The notes beneath the pieces were generated by a model that searched no databases, was not told where the DNA came from, and saw nothing but the letters and a program-made list of their open reading frames with translations. From assembly GCA_910578105.1 (NCBI GenBank), contig CAJTPD010000005.1:1-64000 (forward strand): 64,000 nucleotides of DNA. Direction: 5' to 3'. Shown in pieces: positions 43,444-51,070 of this stretch (position 1 is its first letter; the number at the start of each line of letters is the position of its first letter). This DNA comes from an uncultured Odoribacter sp. GTDB taxonomy: Bacteria > Bacteroidota > Bacteroidia > Bacteroidales > Marinifilaceae. The position numbers and the translations under genes were made by a program.

Positions 43444-44583
43444 CTATTTTTTCTTTTTCAACAAAGATTTGACAGTATCCACCAATTGCTGTCCACGCAA
43501 GTTAAGTGCTTCCACTTTCCCTTCCGGATTAATCAATACGGTATAAGGCACCGCGCTCAGATTATATTTCCGGGCCACCGGACCTTCCCACACTAAAAAA
43601 TCACAGGCCTGCGGCCAGGTCATACCCAAATCCTTCACCGCTTTTTTCCAATCGGCTTCTTTTTTGTCCAGGGATATACCGATAATCTCCAGACCTTTTC
43701 CTTTACATTCCTTGTAAAGCTTCACCACATTCGGCATTTCCCGACGACAGGGACCACACCAGGAAGCCCAGAAATCCAACAAAACATATTTTCCGGCATA
43801 ATTTTTCAATTCTATTTCTTCACCGTTCATGCTGCGAATGACAAAAGCCGGTGCTTCACAGCCAACCTTGAACTCTTTATTGGCTATCACCTCGTCCAAC
43901 TCTTTGGTGTAAGGATGGTTATTCAGGCAAGTGTCCAATTGACCGCGCAAGGCTTTCAACTCATCCAACGACAGCTCGCCGGTCATCTCAAACAAAAGAA
44001 TGAAAGGCGCAAAAGCCAATTCTTTATAATACTTCACCATGCCTTTTTCCATCTCCAGCTTGCTTTCGTTCTGGAAACGGGTTCGGTAATTGAAATTCTC
44101 AGCCTGCTGTTCGGGAGTCCCCATTCCAAAACGCGCCCAGTCTGTAATAGCTGCCAGCCGGATACTGTCTTTTTTATATTCAACAAACAACTGATGCAAA
44201 TTCCATAAATTATTGTTGACAGAACCTTCACTCCTGGCTCCTAAGAAATAGTCAGCACGCATGCGCATCCGGATGTTTCCCGGCTCCAGGAATATCGGTG
44301 CCAATTGTCCGTCTGCACTCTGGATAAAATGGATAACAGAATGCTCCGGTGCCTCACCGGTAAAACGGAAACGCCCATCCACAACCTCACAACTGTCAAT
44401 ACGCGTCTGAGGTCCGTGTATACGCTCCTCCTTCACCAAATACACTTTTCCACGGTATTCACCACTGATACCACCGTTGATTTCATACGCTTTCGCATTT
44501 CCGGAAGCCGTTTTCCCGTTCTGTTGTCCGAACGTCCACTCTGCCACCAATAGGCAACATCCTAAGATTATCCACTTTTTCAT
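43444..44583 (-). CDS. TlpA-like thioredoxin with DUF4369 domain (upstream copy)
   Basis: A 379-residue exported thioredoxin (signal peptide WIILGCCLLVAEWTFGQ). A DUF4369 domain (35-135), helical linker (150-235) and thioredoxin domain (240-378) with FWASWCGPCRREMP are visible, the same plan as the gene at the far end of the operon. The two frame the SusCD block, which suggests that disulfide chemistry is part of the system's work, for example on cysteine-containing ligands or on its own lipoproteins. It starts 33 bp after fecR ends. Confidence 0.9.
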   Translation of the reverse strand: MKKWIILGCCLLVAEWTFGQQNGKTASGNAKAYEINGGISGEYRGKVYLVKEERIHGPQTRIDSCEVVDGRFRFTGEAPEHSVIHFIQSADGQLAPIFLEPGNIRMRMRADYFLGARSEGSVNNNLWNLHQLFVEYKKDSIRLAAITDWARFGMGTPEQQAENFNYRTRFQNESKLEMEKGMVKYYKELAFAPFILLFEMTGELSLDELKALRGQLDTCLNNHPYTKELDEVIANKEFKVGCEAPAFVIRSMNGEEIELKNYAGKYVLLDFWASWCGPCRREMPNVVKLYKECKGKGLEIIGISLDKKEADWKKAVKDLGMTWPQACDFLVWEGPVARKYNLSAVPYTVLINPEGKVEALNLRGQQLVDTVKSLLKKKK

Positions 44584-44616
44584 TAGTTTGGTTTTTAATT
44601 GATATTGTATAATTAT

Positions 44617-45795
44617 CTATTGAATCATCACCACATTCCCCACCCGGGAGTATTTTACATCCGACACTTTTTCCAAACGGGCCAGAAATACTTCTATCGT
44701 TTCTTCTTTATTCACCACACCTGTATAAGTTGTACGGGCGGCCACTTCTCCCTTCAATACAATTTCCACATCGTACCAACATTGTAAAGTTGAAGCCACC
44801 TCTGCCAAATTGCATTTTTTAAACACATAGAATCCCCGTTTCCAGGATAGCACTTCGTCAACATCCACCGACCGGATATTTATCTTTTCGGAACTTTCCT
44901 CCAAAGACAACTGATTTCCGGGAATAAGGGTATACTTTTTCTCTCCTATCCGGGCTGCTACTCTTCCTTCTGCTAAAGTGATTCTCGTTTCCTGCTCATG
45001 CGGATAAGCGCGCACATTAAAACAAGTGCCTAAAACTTCTATACGCATACCGTCCGTCACCACCGAAAAAGGACGGCAGGTATCTTTTGCTACCTCCAGA
45101 TAAACTTCTCCGCTGACATATATGGTCCGGGAATCCGCAGCAAATTTTACAGGATAACGCAAAGAAGAAGCCGCATTCATCCATACTTTCGTACCATCGC
45201 TGAGAATAAACTGAAAATCACACATCGGCGGTACACTCACTGTATTATGAGTCAATTCAGAGGTTGAAAAAGCACCTGCACCGGACTCTGAAAAAACATT
45301 TGCTGCTATCATTTGTTGCCCCGATACTGTATCCTCTGACAGTAATCCTCCTTCCGGTATTACAATCCGTACTCCGGAAGCCAGAGTCAAAACAGGTCGC
45401 CTGCTGCTATCAGGCACTTCCGCCTCTTGAGACAACACGCTATCAGGCAACAAATCCGGTTTTATCGCCTGCCATTGTAACCAACCACCTCCCACCAACA
45501 ATATCAATACAGCACAAGCTACCCATCGGTAAATTCTCCGCCTAAAAGTCAATTGCCGGCGTCTCTGCAAAAAATCATGAAAAGCAGACTGTACTTCTTC
45601 CTGACGGTAATTATGAATTTTATCCCGCATTGTTTGTTCTGCACAAATCCGGCTGAACAAGGCCCGGTGTTCCTCGCTACCGGACAACCAGGAATCTAAC
45701 TCTTCATGCTGCTTTTGCGATAGCGTCCCGGACAAAAAACCGGATATTAATCCGGACAATTCAAAAAATCTTTTATGATTACACAAATCTTGCAT
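44617..45795 (-). CDS. FecR-family anti-sigma factor
   Basis: A 392-residue inner-membrane regulator. A cytoplasmic N-terminal helix region (1-85) binds the ECF sigma factor; one membrane helix (about 91-108, WVACAVLILLVGGGWLQW) follows; the periplasmic part has the FecR domain (about 185-275, 'DFQFILSDGTKVWMNAASSLRYPVKF', 'VYLEVAKDTCRPFSV') and a C-terminal DUF4974 domain ('SWKRGFYVFKKCNLAEVASTLQCWYDVEI'), which touches the transporter's STN domain. The frame reaches a GTG at 45801; the ATG at 45795 is preferred. A homopolymer A6G7 tract lies 45 bp upstream (see findings). Confidence 0.93.
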   Translation of the reverse strand: MQDLCNHKRFFELSGLISGFLSGTLSQKQHEELDSWLSGSEEHRALFSRICAEQTMRDKIHNYRQEEVQSAFHDFLQRRRQLTFRRRIYRWVACAVLILLVGGGWLQWQAIKPDLLPDSVLSQEAEVPDSSRRPVLTLASGVRIVIPEGGLLSEDTVSGQQMIAANVFSESGAGAFSTSELTHNTVSVPPMCDFQFILSDGTKVWMNAASSLRYPVKFAADSRTIYVSGEVYLEVAKDTCRPFSVVTDGMRIEVLGTCFNVRAYPHEQETRITLAEGRVAARIGEKKYTLIPGNQLSLEESSEKINIRSVDVDEVLSWKRGFYVFKKCNLAEVASTLQCWYDVEIVLKGEVAARTTYTGVVNKEETIEVFLARLEKVSDVKYSRVGNVVMIQ

Positions 45796-45839
45796 CTTCA
45801 CAATTTTTCAAAGACTATAAATAATACGCACCACTTTAC

Positions 45840-45852
45840 AAAAAAGGGGGGG
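45840..45852 (+). repeat. A6G7 homopolymer tract before fecR
   Basis: Six A (45840-45845) and seven G (45846-45852), about 45 bp upstream of the fecR start. A matching tract (C7T7) lies upstream of the sigma gene in opposite orientation. Such runs are prone to slippage in replication. Confidence 0.8.
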
Positions 45853-46069
45853 TAGTAAAAACAAAAAGATTGGCATTTATATATCTTTATGTAAGATATG
45901 AATTGGAGTTGAATAAGATGTAATCACTGTCTTGACACATTGCACTACGGTAAATCATACACTACAGATTAGTGAGTTAAATACCAATTACCCGCTTCCA
46001 CCAAAAGCAAATCCGAGGACAGACAGTTATTGAAATGATATTTGGAATATATATAAATACCCAAAGATT

Positions 46070-46633
46070 TTATAAAAAAGATATTAAAACACAGAGAAAA
46101 GGATTATCAAGCAATTGTAATAGTTTGCGTTTCCCGTTTTTTTTATGATCCTTTACTGTTTCCTCTGAAATATGAAGCTGAGCAGCAATTTCAGAAATTT
46201 TCAGTCCTTCCAGCGAAAGTTGCATCACCAAGCGGCATTGAGGCGGCAAAGTATCAATAGCCGCCATCAGATGAGCATACACATCCTCCTCCAGAACTTT
46301 TTCCCAAAAATGCTCCAATTGATTATTGGAACGCAATACTGACAGTTTATATTTATCCCGTACTTTCTGTTTACGGTAATAACTGATACATTTGTTTTTT
46401 AAAGCACTGTAAAGAAAATATTTCACTTCATCGGCAGTTGTAAAACGATAAGAAACTTCCAGTAAAGAAACAAATACCTCTTGTACCAAATCAGCTGCCA
46501 CATGTTCATCTTTCACATAATAATAAGCCAACGATTTCAGTGCCGTATAATATACACTGTATAAATGACGATAAGCTCTGTTATCTTTCTGTGACAGATA
46601 TTTTAGCAAAAGTTCAGTGTCTGAAATCAGCAT
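46070..46633 (-). CDS. ECF-type RNA polymerase sigma-70 factor
   Basis: A 187-residue extracytoplasmic-function sigma factor of the Bacteroidota FecI-like group. Region 2: 'DNRAYRHLYSVYYTALKSLAYYYVKDEHVAADLVQEVFVSLLE' pattern; region 4: 'IDTLPPQCRLVMQLSLEGLKISEIAAQLHISEETVKDHKKNGKRKL' helix-turn-helix pattern. It should direct transcription of the downstream SusCD genes when released from FecR. It is separated from fecR by 274 bp, so the two can be transcribed apart. A vegetative -7 element (TATCTTTG, minus 46662-46655) precedes it. Confidence 0.94.
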   Translation of the reverse strand: MLISDTELLLKYLSQKDNRAYRHLYSVYYTALKSLAYYYVKDEHVAADLVQEVFVSLLEVSYRFTTADEVKYFLYSALKNKCISYYRKQKVRDKYKLSVLRSNNQLEHFWEKVLEEDVYAHLMAAIDTLPPQCRLVMQLSLEGLKISEIAAQLHISEETVKDHKKNGKRKLLQLLDNPFLCVLISFL

Positions 46634-46654
46634 TTATTTTCGATTTTATAATGA

Positions 46655-46662
46655 CAAAGATA
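46655..46662 (-). promoter_or_regulatory. -7 element for the ECF sigma gene
   Basis: Minus-strand TATCTTTG matches TAnnTTTG, 21 bp before the sigma start codon. Confidence 0.55.
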
Positions 46663-46691
46663 TAAGTTAACCTAAATTTTTAGAACTACTT

Positions 46692-46705
46692 CCCCCCCTT
46701 TTTTT
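46692..46705 (+). repeat. C7T7 homopolymer tract
   Basis: Seven C (46692-46698) and seven T (46699-46705) between the divergent sigma gene and hydrolase gene; read on the minus strand this is A7G7, upstream of the sigma promoter. It mirrors the A6G7 tract at 45840. Confidence 0.8.
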
Positions 46706-46736
46706 ACTTTTAAGCGTTTTAAAACAAATATTGAAC

Positions 46737-48077
46737 ATGATGAAAACCTATTTATTTCTCATTGGGCTTTTTTGTACACTCCCGCTTTTTTCACAAGATA
46801 TAACGGGCATATGGTACGGTTATCCGGACCTCAGAACCCACCGGCTTCGCTTAACCATAGAGTTGCAAGAGCAAAAAGGTGCTTATTCGGCTACTTTAAA
46901 AATTCCGGACCAATCGGACCGTATCTATTCAGATACAAAAGTGAATTTTATAAATAACCTGCTGACCCTGGAATTTCCGGATGCCGGCATTTCTTGCCAG
47001 GGAAAACTGCAATCCAACGGACAAATCAACGGCAATATACAACAAGACGGCTATACCTTTCCTTTAATACTAAGCAGACAAGCTGTCATATTCCACCGTC
47101 CGCAAACACCGCATCCCCCTTTTCCCTATCAATCGGAAGAAGTCACTTTCCGCAACGAAGAAGCCGGAATTACTCTGGCGGGAACCTTGACTCTCCCCAA
47201 TACTCCGTCCACCCGAAAGACAATACTTTTCATCTCCGGCAGCGGAGCCCAGGACCGCGATAATACTTTCTTCGAACATAAAACTTTTCTGGTTATTGCT
47301 GATTACCTCGCACGGCATGGGATTGCCAGCCTGCGGGTAGATGACCGGGGTACCGGAACTTCTACAGGCGATTTTAATGCTTCGGGACTTCCGGATTTTG
47401 AAACTGATACCCGGGCAGCTCTGCAATACCTGAAACATCGTCAGGGAATCCATCCCGATAGTATCGGTGTAATTGGCCATAGCGAAGGAGCTTTTATAGC
47501 CTTTACCTTAGCCGCCCGCAAAGAAGTACCTTTTATCATCACTTTAGCCGGAGGAGGCGTCAACGGAAGCGAACTGCTGCTCCGGCAACGGGCTGCTCTC
47601 CTGCAGGCTAACGGTGCCAAAGAGGAATTTATCAATACATACAATCAATACATGCGACAAGCCCAGGAAATTGTTCTGCAAACAGCGGATGCACAAACCT
47701 GCGAACGCAAACTAACCGAACTTTTTGCCGGAACTCCTTTGGCAGGTGAGGCAACTGCAACTACCCGCCAACTCTATAATCCCGGAAAAATCGAATTGCT
47801 GAAATACGATCCCGAATGGGATTTTCCTGAAATCACTTGCCCTGTACTGGCTTTGAACGGAGACAAAGATTGCCAGGTGCTTGTCGAAAATCTCACCTAT
47901 ATCCATAAAGGCATCACCGCAAATGGTAATTCACAAGTCACCACAATTGCCTATCCCGGCCTGAATCACATGTTCCAAACCGCAAGTAAAGGACTACCCG
48001 TTGAATACTCCGACATCGAAGAAACCATCTGCCCGAAAGTATTGGAAGACATTGTGAACTGGCTACGTACACACTAA
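46737..48077 (+). CDS. Secreted alpha/beta hydrolase with N-terminal beta domain
   Basis: A 446-residue exported hydrolase. Signal peptide: LFLIGLFCTLPLFSQ. Residues 22-115 form a small beta domain (DITGIWYGYPD ... ISCQGKLQSNGQINGNIQQDG). The alpha/beta hydrolase part has an oxyanion region FISGSGAQDRD, the nucleophile elbow GHSEGAF, and later acid and base in 'LALNGDKDCQV' and 'YPGLNHMF'. Esterase or acyl-peptidase activity is likely; the substrate is unknown. It is divergent from the sigma gene, and the first in-frame codon (TTG 46731) is passed over for ATG 46737. Confidence 0.88.
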   Translation: MMKTYLFLIGLFCTLPLFSQDITGIWYGYPDLRTHRLRLTIELQEQKGAYSATLKIPDQSDRIYSDTKVNFINNLLTLEFPDAGISCQGKLQSNGQINGNIQQDGYTFPLILSRQAVIFHRPQTPHPPFPYQSEEVTFRNEEAGITLAGTLTLPNTPSTRKTILFISGSGAQDRDNTFFEHKTFLVIADYLARHGIASLRVDDRGTGTSTGDFNASGLPDFETDTRAALQYLKHRQGIHPDSIGVIGHSEGAFIAFTLAARKEVPFIITLAGGGVNGSELLLRQRAALLQANGAKEEFINTYNQYMRQAQEIVLQTADAQTCERKLTELFAGTPLAGEATATTRQLYNPGKIELLKYDPEWDFPEITCPVLALNGDKDCQVLVENLTYIHKGITANGNSQVTTIAYPGLNHMFQTASKGLPVEYSDIEETICPKVLEDIVNWLRTH

Positions 48078-48095
48078 AAAACTATAACTTACAAC

Positions 48096-48219
48096 CCAAA
48101 AGTCTTCCAGACTTTTGGAATTCGGTCCGGGAAGCCAAATATCAGTTCTGAAATACTTTTGGCCAGCCCCAGTTAAAATCCAATTTTTGAAGATTTTTAC
48201 CTTTAATTTAGGTAAAAAT
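48096..48219. promoter_or_regulatory. Inverted repeats upstream of the gene at 48265
   Basis: Two strong palindromes: CCAAAAGTCT/AGACTTTTGG (48096-48118, 3-nt loop) and ATTTTTACCT/AGGTAAAAAT (48193-48219, 7-nt loop). Neither has a downstream T run in the plus direction. The second lies just before the -7 element at 48234 and overlaps the expected -33 region, as an operator would. The first could also end the hydrolase transcript. Confidence 0.55.
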
Positions 48220-48233
48220 TCAAACACAGCCAT

Positions 48234-48241
48234 TATCTTTG
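48234..48241 (+). promoter_or_regulatory. -7 element for the gene at 48265
   Basis: TATCTTTG matches TAnnTTTG, 23 bp before the ATG. Confidence 0.6.
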
Positions 48242-48264
48242 CTAAAATCATAAAAAATCATACT

Positions 48265-49410
48265 ATGAAACAATTACTTTTATTTCTTTATTTACTACCC
48301 TCGATACTTTATGCTCAAATAGACCCTAAATATGGCGAAGGCACTGTACCTGTAGTAGATGGAAAAGTCACTTTTACCCGGGAACTCAGACTTCCCGGCC
48401 AAACCCAGGAACAAATCCATGCTACAGCTCTCAAATGGGCAAGCGAAACTTTTATCCCAAACAATGAATTTAAAAGCCGCATTCTGTTTTCAACAAAAGA
48501 AAACGGTCAGATAGCCTGTCTCGGCCAACAATATCTGGTATTTACCAATAAAGCACTCTCTTTGGACAGAGCTCTGGTTACTTATCAAATGTATATAGAA
48601 TGCCATCCGGAAAAATGTAATCTGAAAATCTCCGCTATTTACTATATTTACAATATTGCTGGTAAAAATGAAAAACTGCCGGCTGAAGAACAAATCACTG
48701 ATGAATATGTATTTAACAAGAAAAAAGACAAAATGATTAAATCTACCGGAAAATTCCGTACCCATACCATTGATCTCGTTGCAACTTTATTTGACAGTGC
48801 TGAAAAAGCTTTGGGCGGCAATCCGAATCCGGCACCAGTTATTTCTCAGGTAACTGTCGCTCCGGAAAAGACCGCTTCTGCCATCCCTTCTGCCGGAATC
48901 AGTGCCCTGACCGGTTACAAACAAATCACACCGGATAAAATCCCGGGAAACATTTATAAAATGCTTTCAGAAAATTGGATGCTTGTCACAGGCGGAAGCA
49001 ATACTCAATTTAATATGATGACAGCCAGTTGGGGAGGTCTGGGACATTTGTATAACAAACCTGTGGCTTTTTGTTTCATAAATCCCACCCGGCACACCTA
49101 CCAGCTATTGGAAAATAAAAATACTTATACTTTATGTTTCTTTACGGAAGCTTATCGGGAGGCTTTGAACTACTGTGGCACTCACTCCGGTAAAAACGAA
49201 GATAAAGTACAAGGTTCCGGCCTGACCCCCATTTTCACCCCCTCGGGAAGTGTGGCTTTCTCAGAGGCATGGATGATTATAGAATGCAAAAAACTGGTAG
49301 CACAACAGTTCAATCCGGAAGCCATCTATAGCCCGGAAGCAAAAGCTCAATGGGGCAAAAATTTACACAAAATGTTTATCGGTGAAATTATCAATGTTTG
49401 GGTCAAGTGA
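48265..49410 (+). CDS. Exported DUF4468 / flavin-reductase-like fusion protein
   Basis: A 381-residue protein with a signal peptide (LLLFLYLLPSILYAQ). Residues 18-165 look like a DUF4468 domain (VPVVDGKVTFTRELRLPGQTQ, 'ATALKWASETFIPNNEFKSRI'). After a proline/alanine linker, residues 215-381 resemble a flavin-reductase-like FMN-binding split barrel: 'NWMLVTGGSNTQFNMMTASWGGLGHLYNKPVAFCFINPTRHTYQLL' and 'YTLCFFTEAYREALNYCGTHSGK'. Flavin-reductase-like proteins are usually cytoplasmic and single-domain, so the exported fusion is unusual. The reading frame is open 50 codons upstream, but those overlap the promoter. It overlaps the MGMT-type gene. Confidence 0.82.
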   Translation: MKQLLLFLYLLPSILYAQIDPKYGEGTVPVVDGKVTFTRELRLPGQTQEQIHATALKWASETFIPNNEFKSRILFSTKENGQIACLGQQYLVFTNKALSLDRALVTYQMYIECHPEKCNLKISAIYYIYNIAGKNEKLPAEEQITDEYVFNKKKDKMIKSTGKFRTHTIDLVATLFDSAEKALGGNPNPAPVISQVTVAPEKTASAIPSAGISALTGYKQITPDKIPGNIYKMLSENWMLVTGGSNTQFNMMTASWGGLGHLYNKPVAFCFINPTRHTYQLLENKNTYTLCFFTEAYREALNYCGTHSGKNEDKVQGSGLTPIFTPSGSVAFSEAWMIIECKKLVAQQFNPEAIYSPEAKAQWGKNLHKMFIGEIINVWVK

Positions 49411-49729
49411 AAATAGTTTCAACCGTAAAGATTTCTGTAATGAAGTCTGTAATATCATAAAAGAAATCCCTGCCGGACGGGTATTAACTTACGGGCAAAT
49501 AGCCCGTCTGGCAGGATTCCCGCAATACTCCCGTTTAGTAGGTCAGGTTCTGGCACAATCTCCGGAATCTTCTTGCCTTCCCTGCCACCGCGTAGTCAAC
49601 AGCCAGGGACGTCCTGCTCCCCATTGGACAGAACAACAGTTTTTATTAGAACAAGAAGGGATACATTTTAAACCTAACGGATGTGTGGATTTGAAAAAAC
49701 ATTCCTGGGAAATAATAAACGCCATTTGA
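49394..49729 (+). CDS. MGMT-family protein (short O6-alkylguanine alkyltransferase-like)
   Basis: A 111-residue protein equal to the DNA-binding C-terminal domain of O6-methylguanine-DNA methyltransferase: 'EIPAGRVLTYGQIARLAGFPQYSRLVGQVL' and the active-site motif PCHRVVNSQGRP. The alkyl-acceptor cysteine is present, whereas the ATL proteins of the same length have Trp there. The N-terminal domain of full MGMT is missing. It may repair or flag alkylated guanine. ATG 49394 is preferred over a GTG at 49382; either overlaps the previous gene, so the two are translationally linked. Confidence 0.9.
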   Translation: MFGSSENSFNRKDFCNEVCNIIKEIPAGRVLTYGQIARLAGFPQYSRLVGQVLAQSPESSCLPCHRVVNSQGRPAPHWTEQQFLLEQEGIHFKPNGCVDLKKHSWEIINAI

Positions 49730-49734
49730 AAAAA

Positions 49735-49777
49735 ACAGACCGGACCCGACAATTTTAAACCATCAGTTCCGGCCTGT
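49735..49777. terminator. Bidirectional terminator between MGMT and MFS genes
   Basis: ACAGACCGGA (49735-49744) pairs with TCCGGCCTGT (49768-49777), nine of ten bp, flanked by an A run on the left and TTTTATTTC on the right. It fits both converging genes. Confidence 0.78.
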
Positions 49778-49797
49778 GAATTTTATTTCTTATTTAC

Positions 49798-50985
49798 TTA
49801 ACTTTTCTGTACCCTTAATCCCACAAACAAAATATAAACCAAACATACCAAAGGAACAACAAAAGCCGTAATAATAGAACCTGCGTCAGCCACATATCCC
49901 CAAAATAAAGGCACAATAGCTCCGCCAAGAATTGCCGTAATCATCAAACCGGATAATTCATTGGAATATTGCGGCATCCTATCCACAGCAATAGAAAAAA
50001 TCAATGGGAAAATGTTGGCAAAACCCAATCCTACCAAAATAACTCCAGCCATCGTAGAAACAATATGACCTGTAAATACAAGAAGTACTCCGGCCAAAGA
50101 AAGCAGTACAGTAATCAAAAGGAAACGATTAGCCGGCATTTTCCGCAAAACGGCAGCTCCGACAAACCTGCCCACCAAAACAGGTAAAAAGAACAAACTC
50201 CATGAAATCAGCAATCCTTCTTTCTGAGCATCGAAATTAAATTCTTCCGAAAGTAATAAAGGAACACCGGAATTCATACAACACTCAGCACCTACATATA
50301 AAAAAATCCCCAAGACCATCAACACCACATACCCGTTTTTCAATAAGGCAAAACAAGAAGAAAAACTAACCGCATCAGTTCTGCCCCCTTCCTGAATCCT
50401 CGTAGACCGCACCCACAAACAGGTTATTAAAACCAGCACAGCATAAATAGGAAATAAAACGGTCCAATTTAATCCGAATGCCCAGATAAAAAACGGAGGT
50501 AATAAGAAACCCAATGAAGAACCTATAGCTTTGATGGATTGTGCCAGTGATAAATTGGAAGCAAAACGGCCTTCTGCACTTACATCACGCATAATGGGAT
50601 TTCCGGATACCTGCATGATAGTAGCCCCTGCTCCCAACAAAAGCACAGATAAAAGCACCAAATAATATTTTAAACTTCCTTCCGACTGAAAATCAATCTC
50701 TCCGCCATACATTCCTCCTAGAATAGGTAGTATCAACCCTGCACAGGCAATAGCCAAACCTAAAACCAAAGCCACTTTCTTTCCCCGGCGGGCCTGAAAA
50801 ATTCCCATTGGCACAGACAAAATACCAAACATGAGAAAACCCGAAAAAGCCAGCAACTGAGCCATAAAATTAGAAAGCCCGAAACTCTCTTTAGCTAAGG
50901 ACACCATCGGTCCGACTACATCTCCGAATCCCATACATAAGAAAGCCAGAAATATCGGATACACACTATTTTTCTTATTTTCCAT
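49798..50985 (-). CDS. MFS sugar permease (FucP/GlcP-like)
   Basis: A 395-residue major facilitator with about 12 hydrophobic segments. 'FLAFLCMGFGDVVGPMVSLAKESFGLSNFMAQLLAFSGFLMFGILSVPMGIF'-type start, 'RRGKKVALVLGLAIACAG' (loop 2-3) and 'GSSLGFLLPPFF' place it near the fucose/glucose/galactose proton symporters. It lies 85 bp after the GH125 gene on the same strand, so it may take up the mannose or related sugar released by that enzyme; this is inferred from position. Confidence 0.88.
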   Translation of the reverse strand: MENKKNSVYPIFLAFLCMGFGDVVGPMVSLAKESFGLSNFMAQLLAFSGFLMFGILSVPMGIFQARRGKKVALVLGLAIACAGLILPILGGMYGGEIDFQSEGSLKYYLVLLSVLLLGAGATIMQVSGNPIMRDVSAEGRFASNLSLAQSIKAIGSSLGFLLPPFFIWAFGLNWTVLFPIYAVLVLITCLWVRSTRIQEGGRTDAVSFSSCFALLKNGYVVLMVLGIFLYVGAECCMNSGVPLLLSEEFNFDAQKEGLLISWSLFFLPVLVGRFVGAAVLRKMPANRFLLITVLLSLAGVLLVFTGHIVSTMAGVILVGLGFANIFPLIFSIAVDRMPQYSNELSGLMITAILGGAIVPLFWGYVADAGSIITAFVVPLVCLVYILFVGLRVQKS

Positions 50986-51070
50986 AATATAAAATTAATT
51001 GTAGAATCAACTGAATTAATATGCTAATGCATTTATCTTGTGATATACGACTCCTGTTCGCACGTATAAA

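Noticed and set aside
30145..46633. Polysaccharide utilisation locus
   Set aside because: No glycoside hydrolase, lyase, sulfatase or SusR/HTCS regulator is present in the block; the nearest CAZyme (GH125) is outside it and on its own.
45840..46705. Site-specific invertible segment around the sigma gene
   Set aside because: The shared inverted sequence is only about 13 bp of homopolymer and no recombinase gene is nearby; kept only as a slippage candidate.
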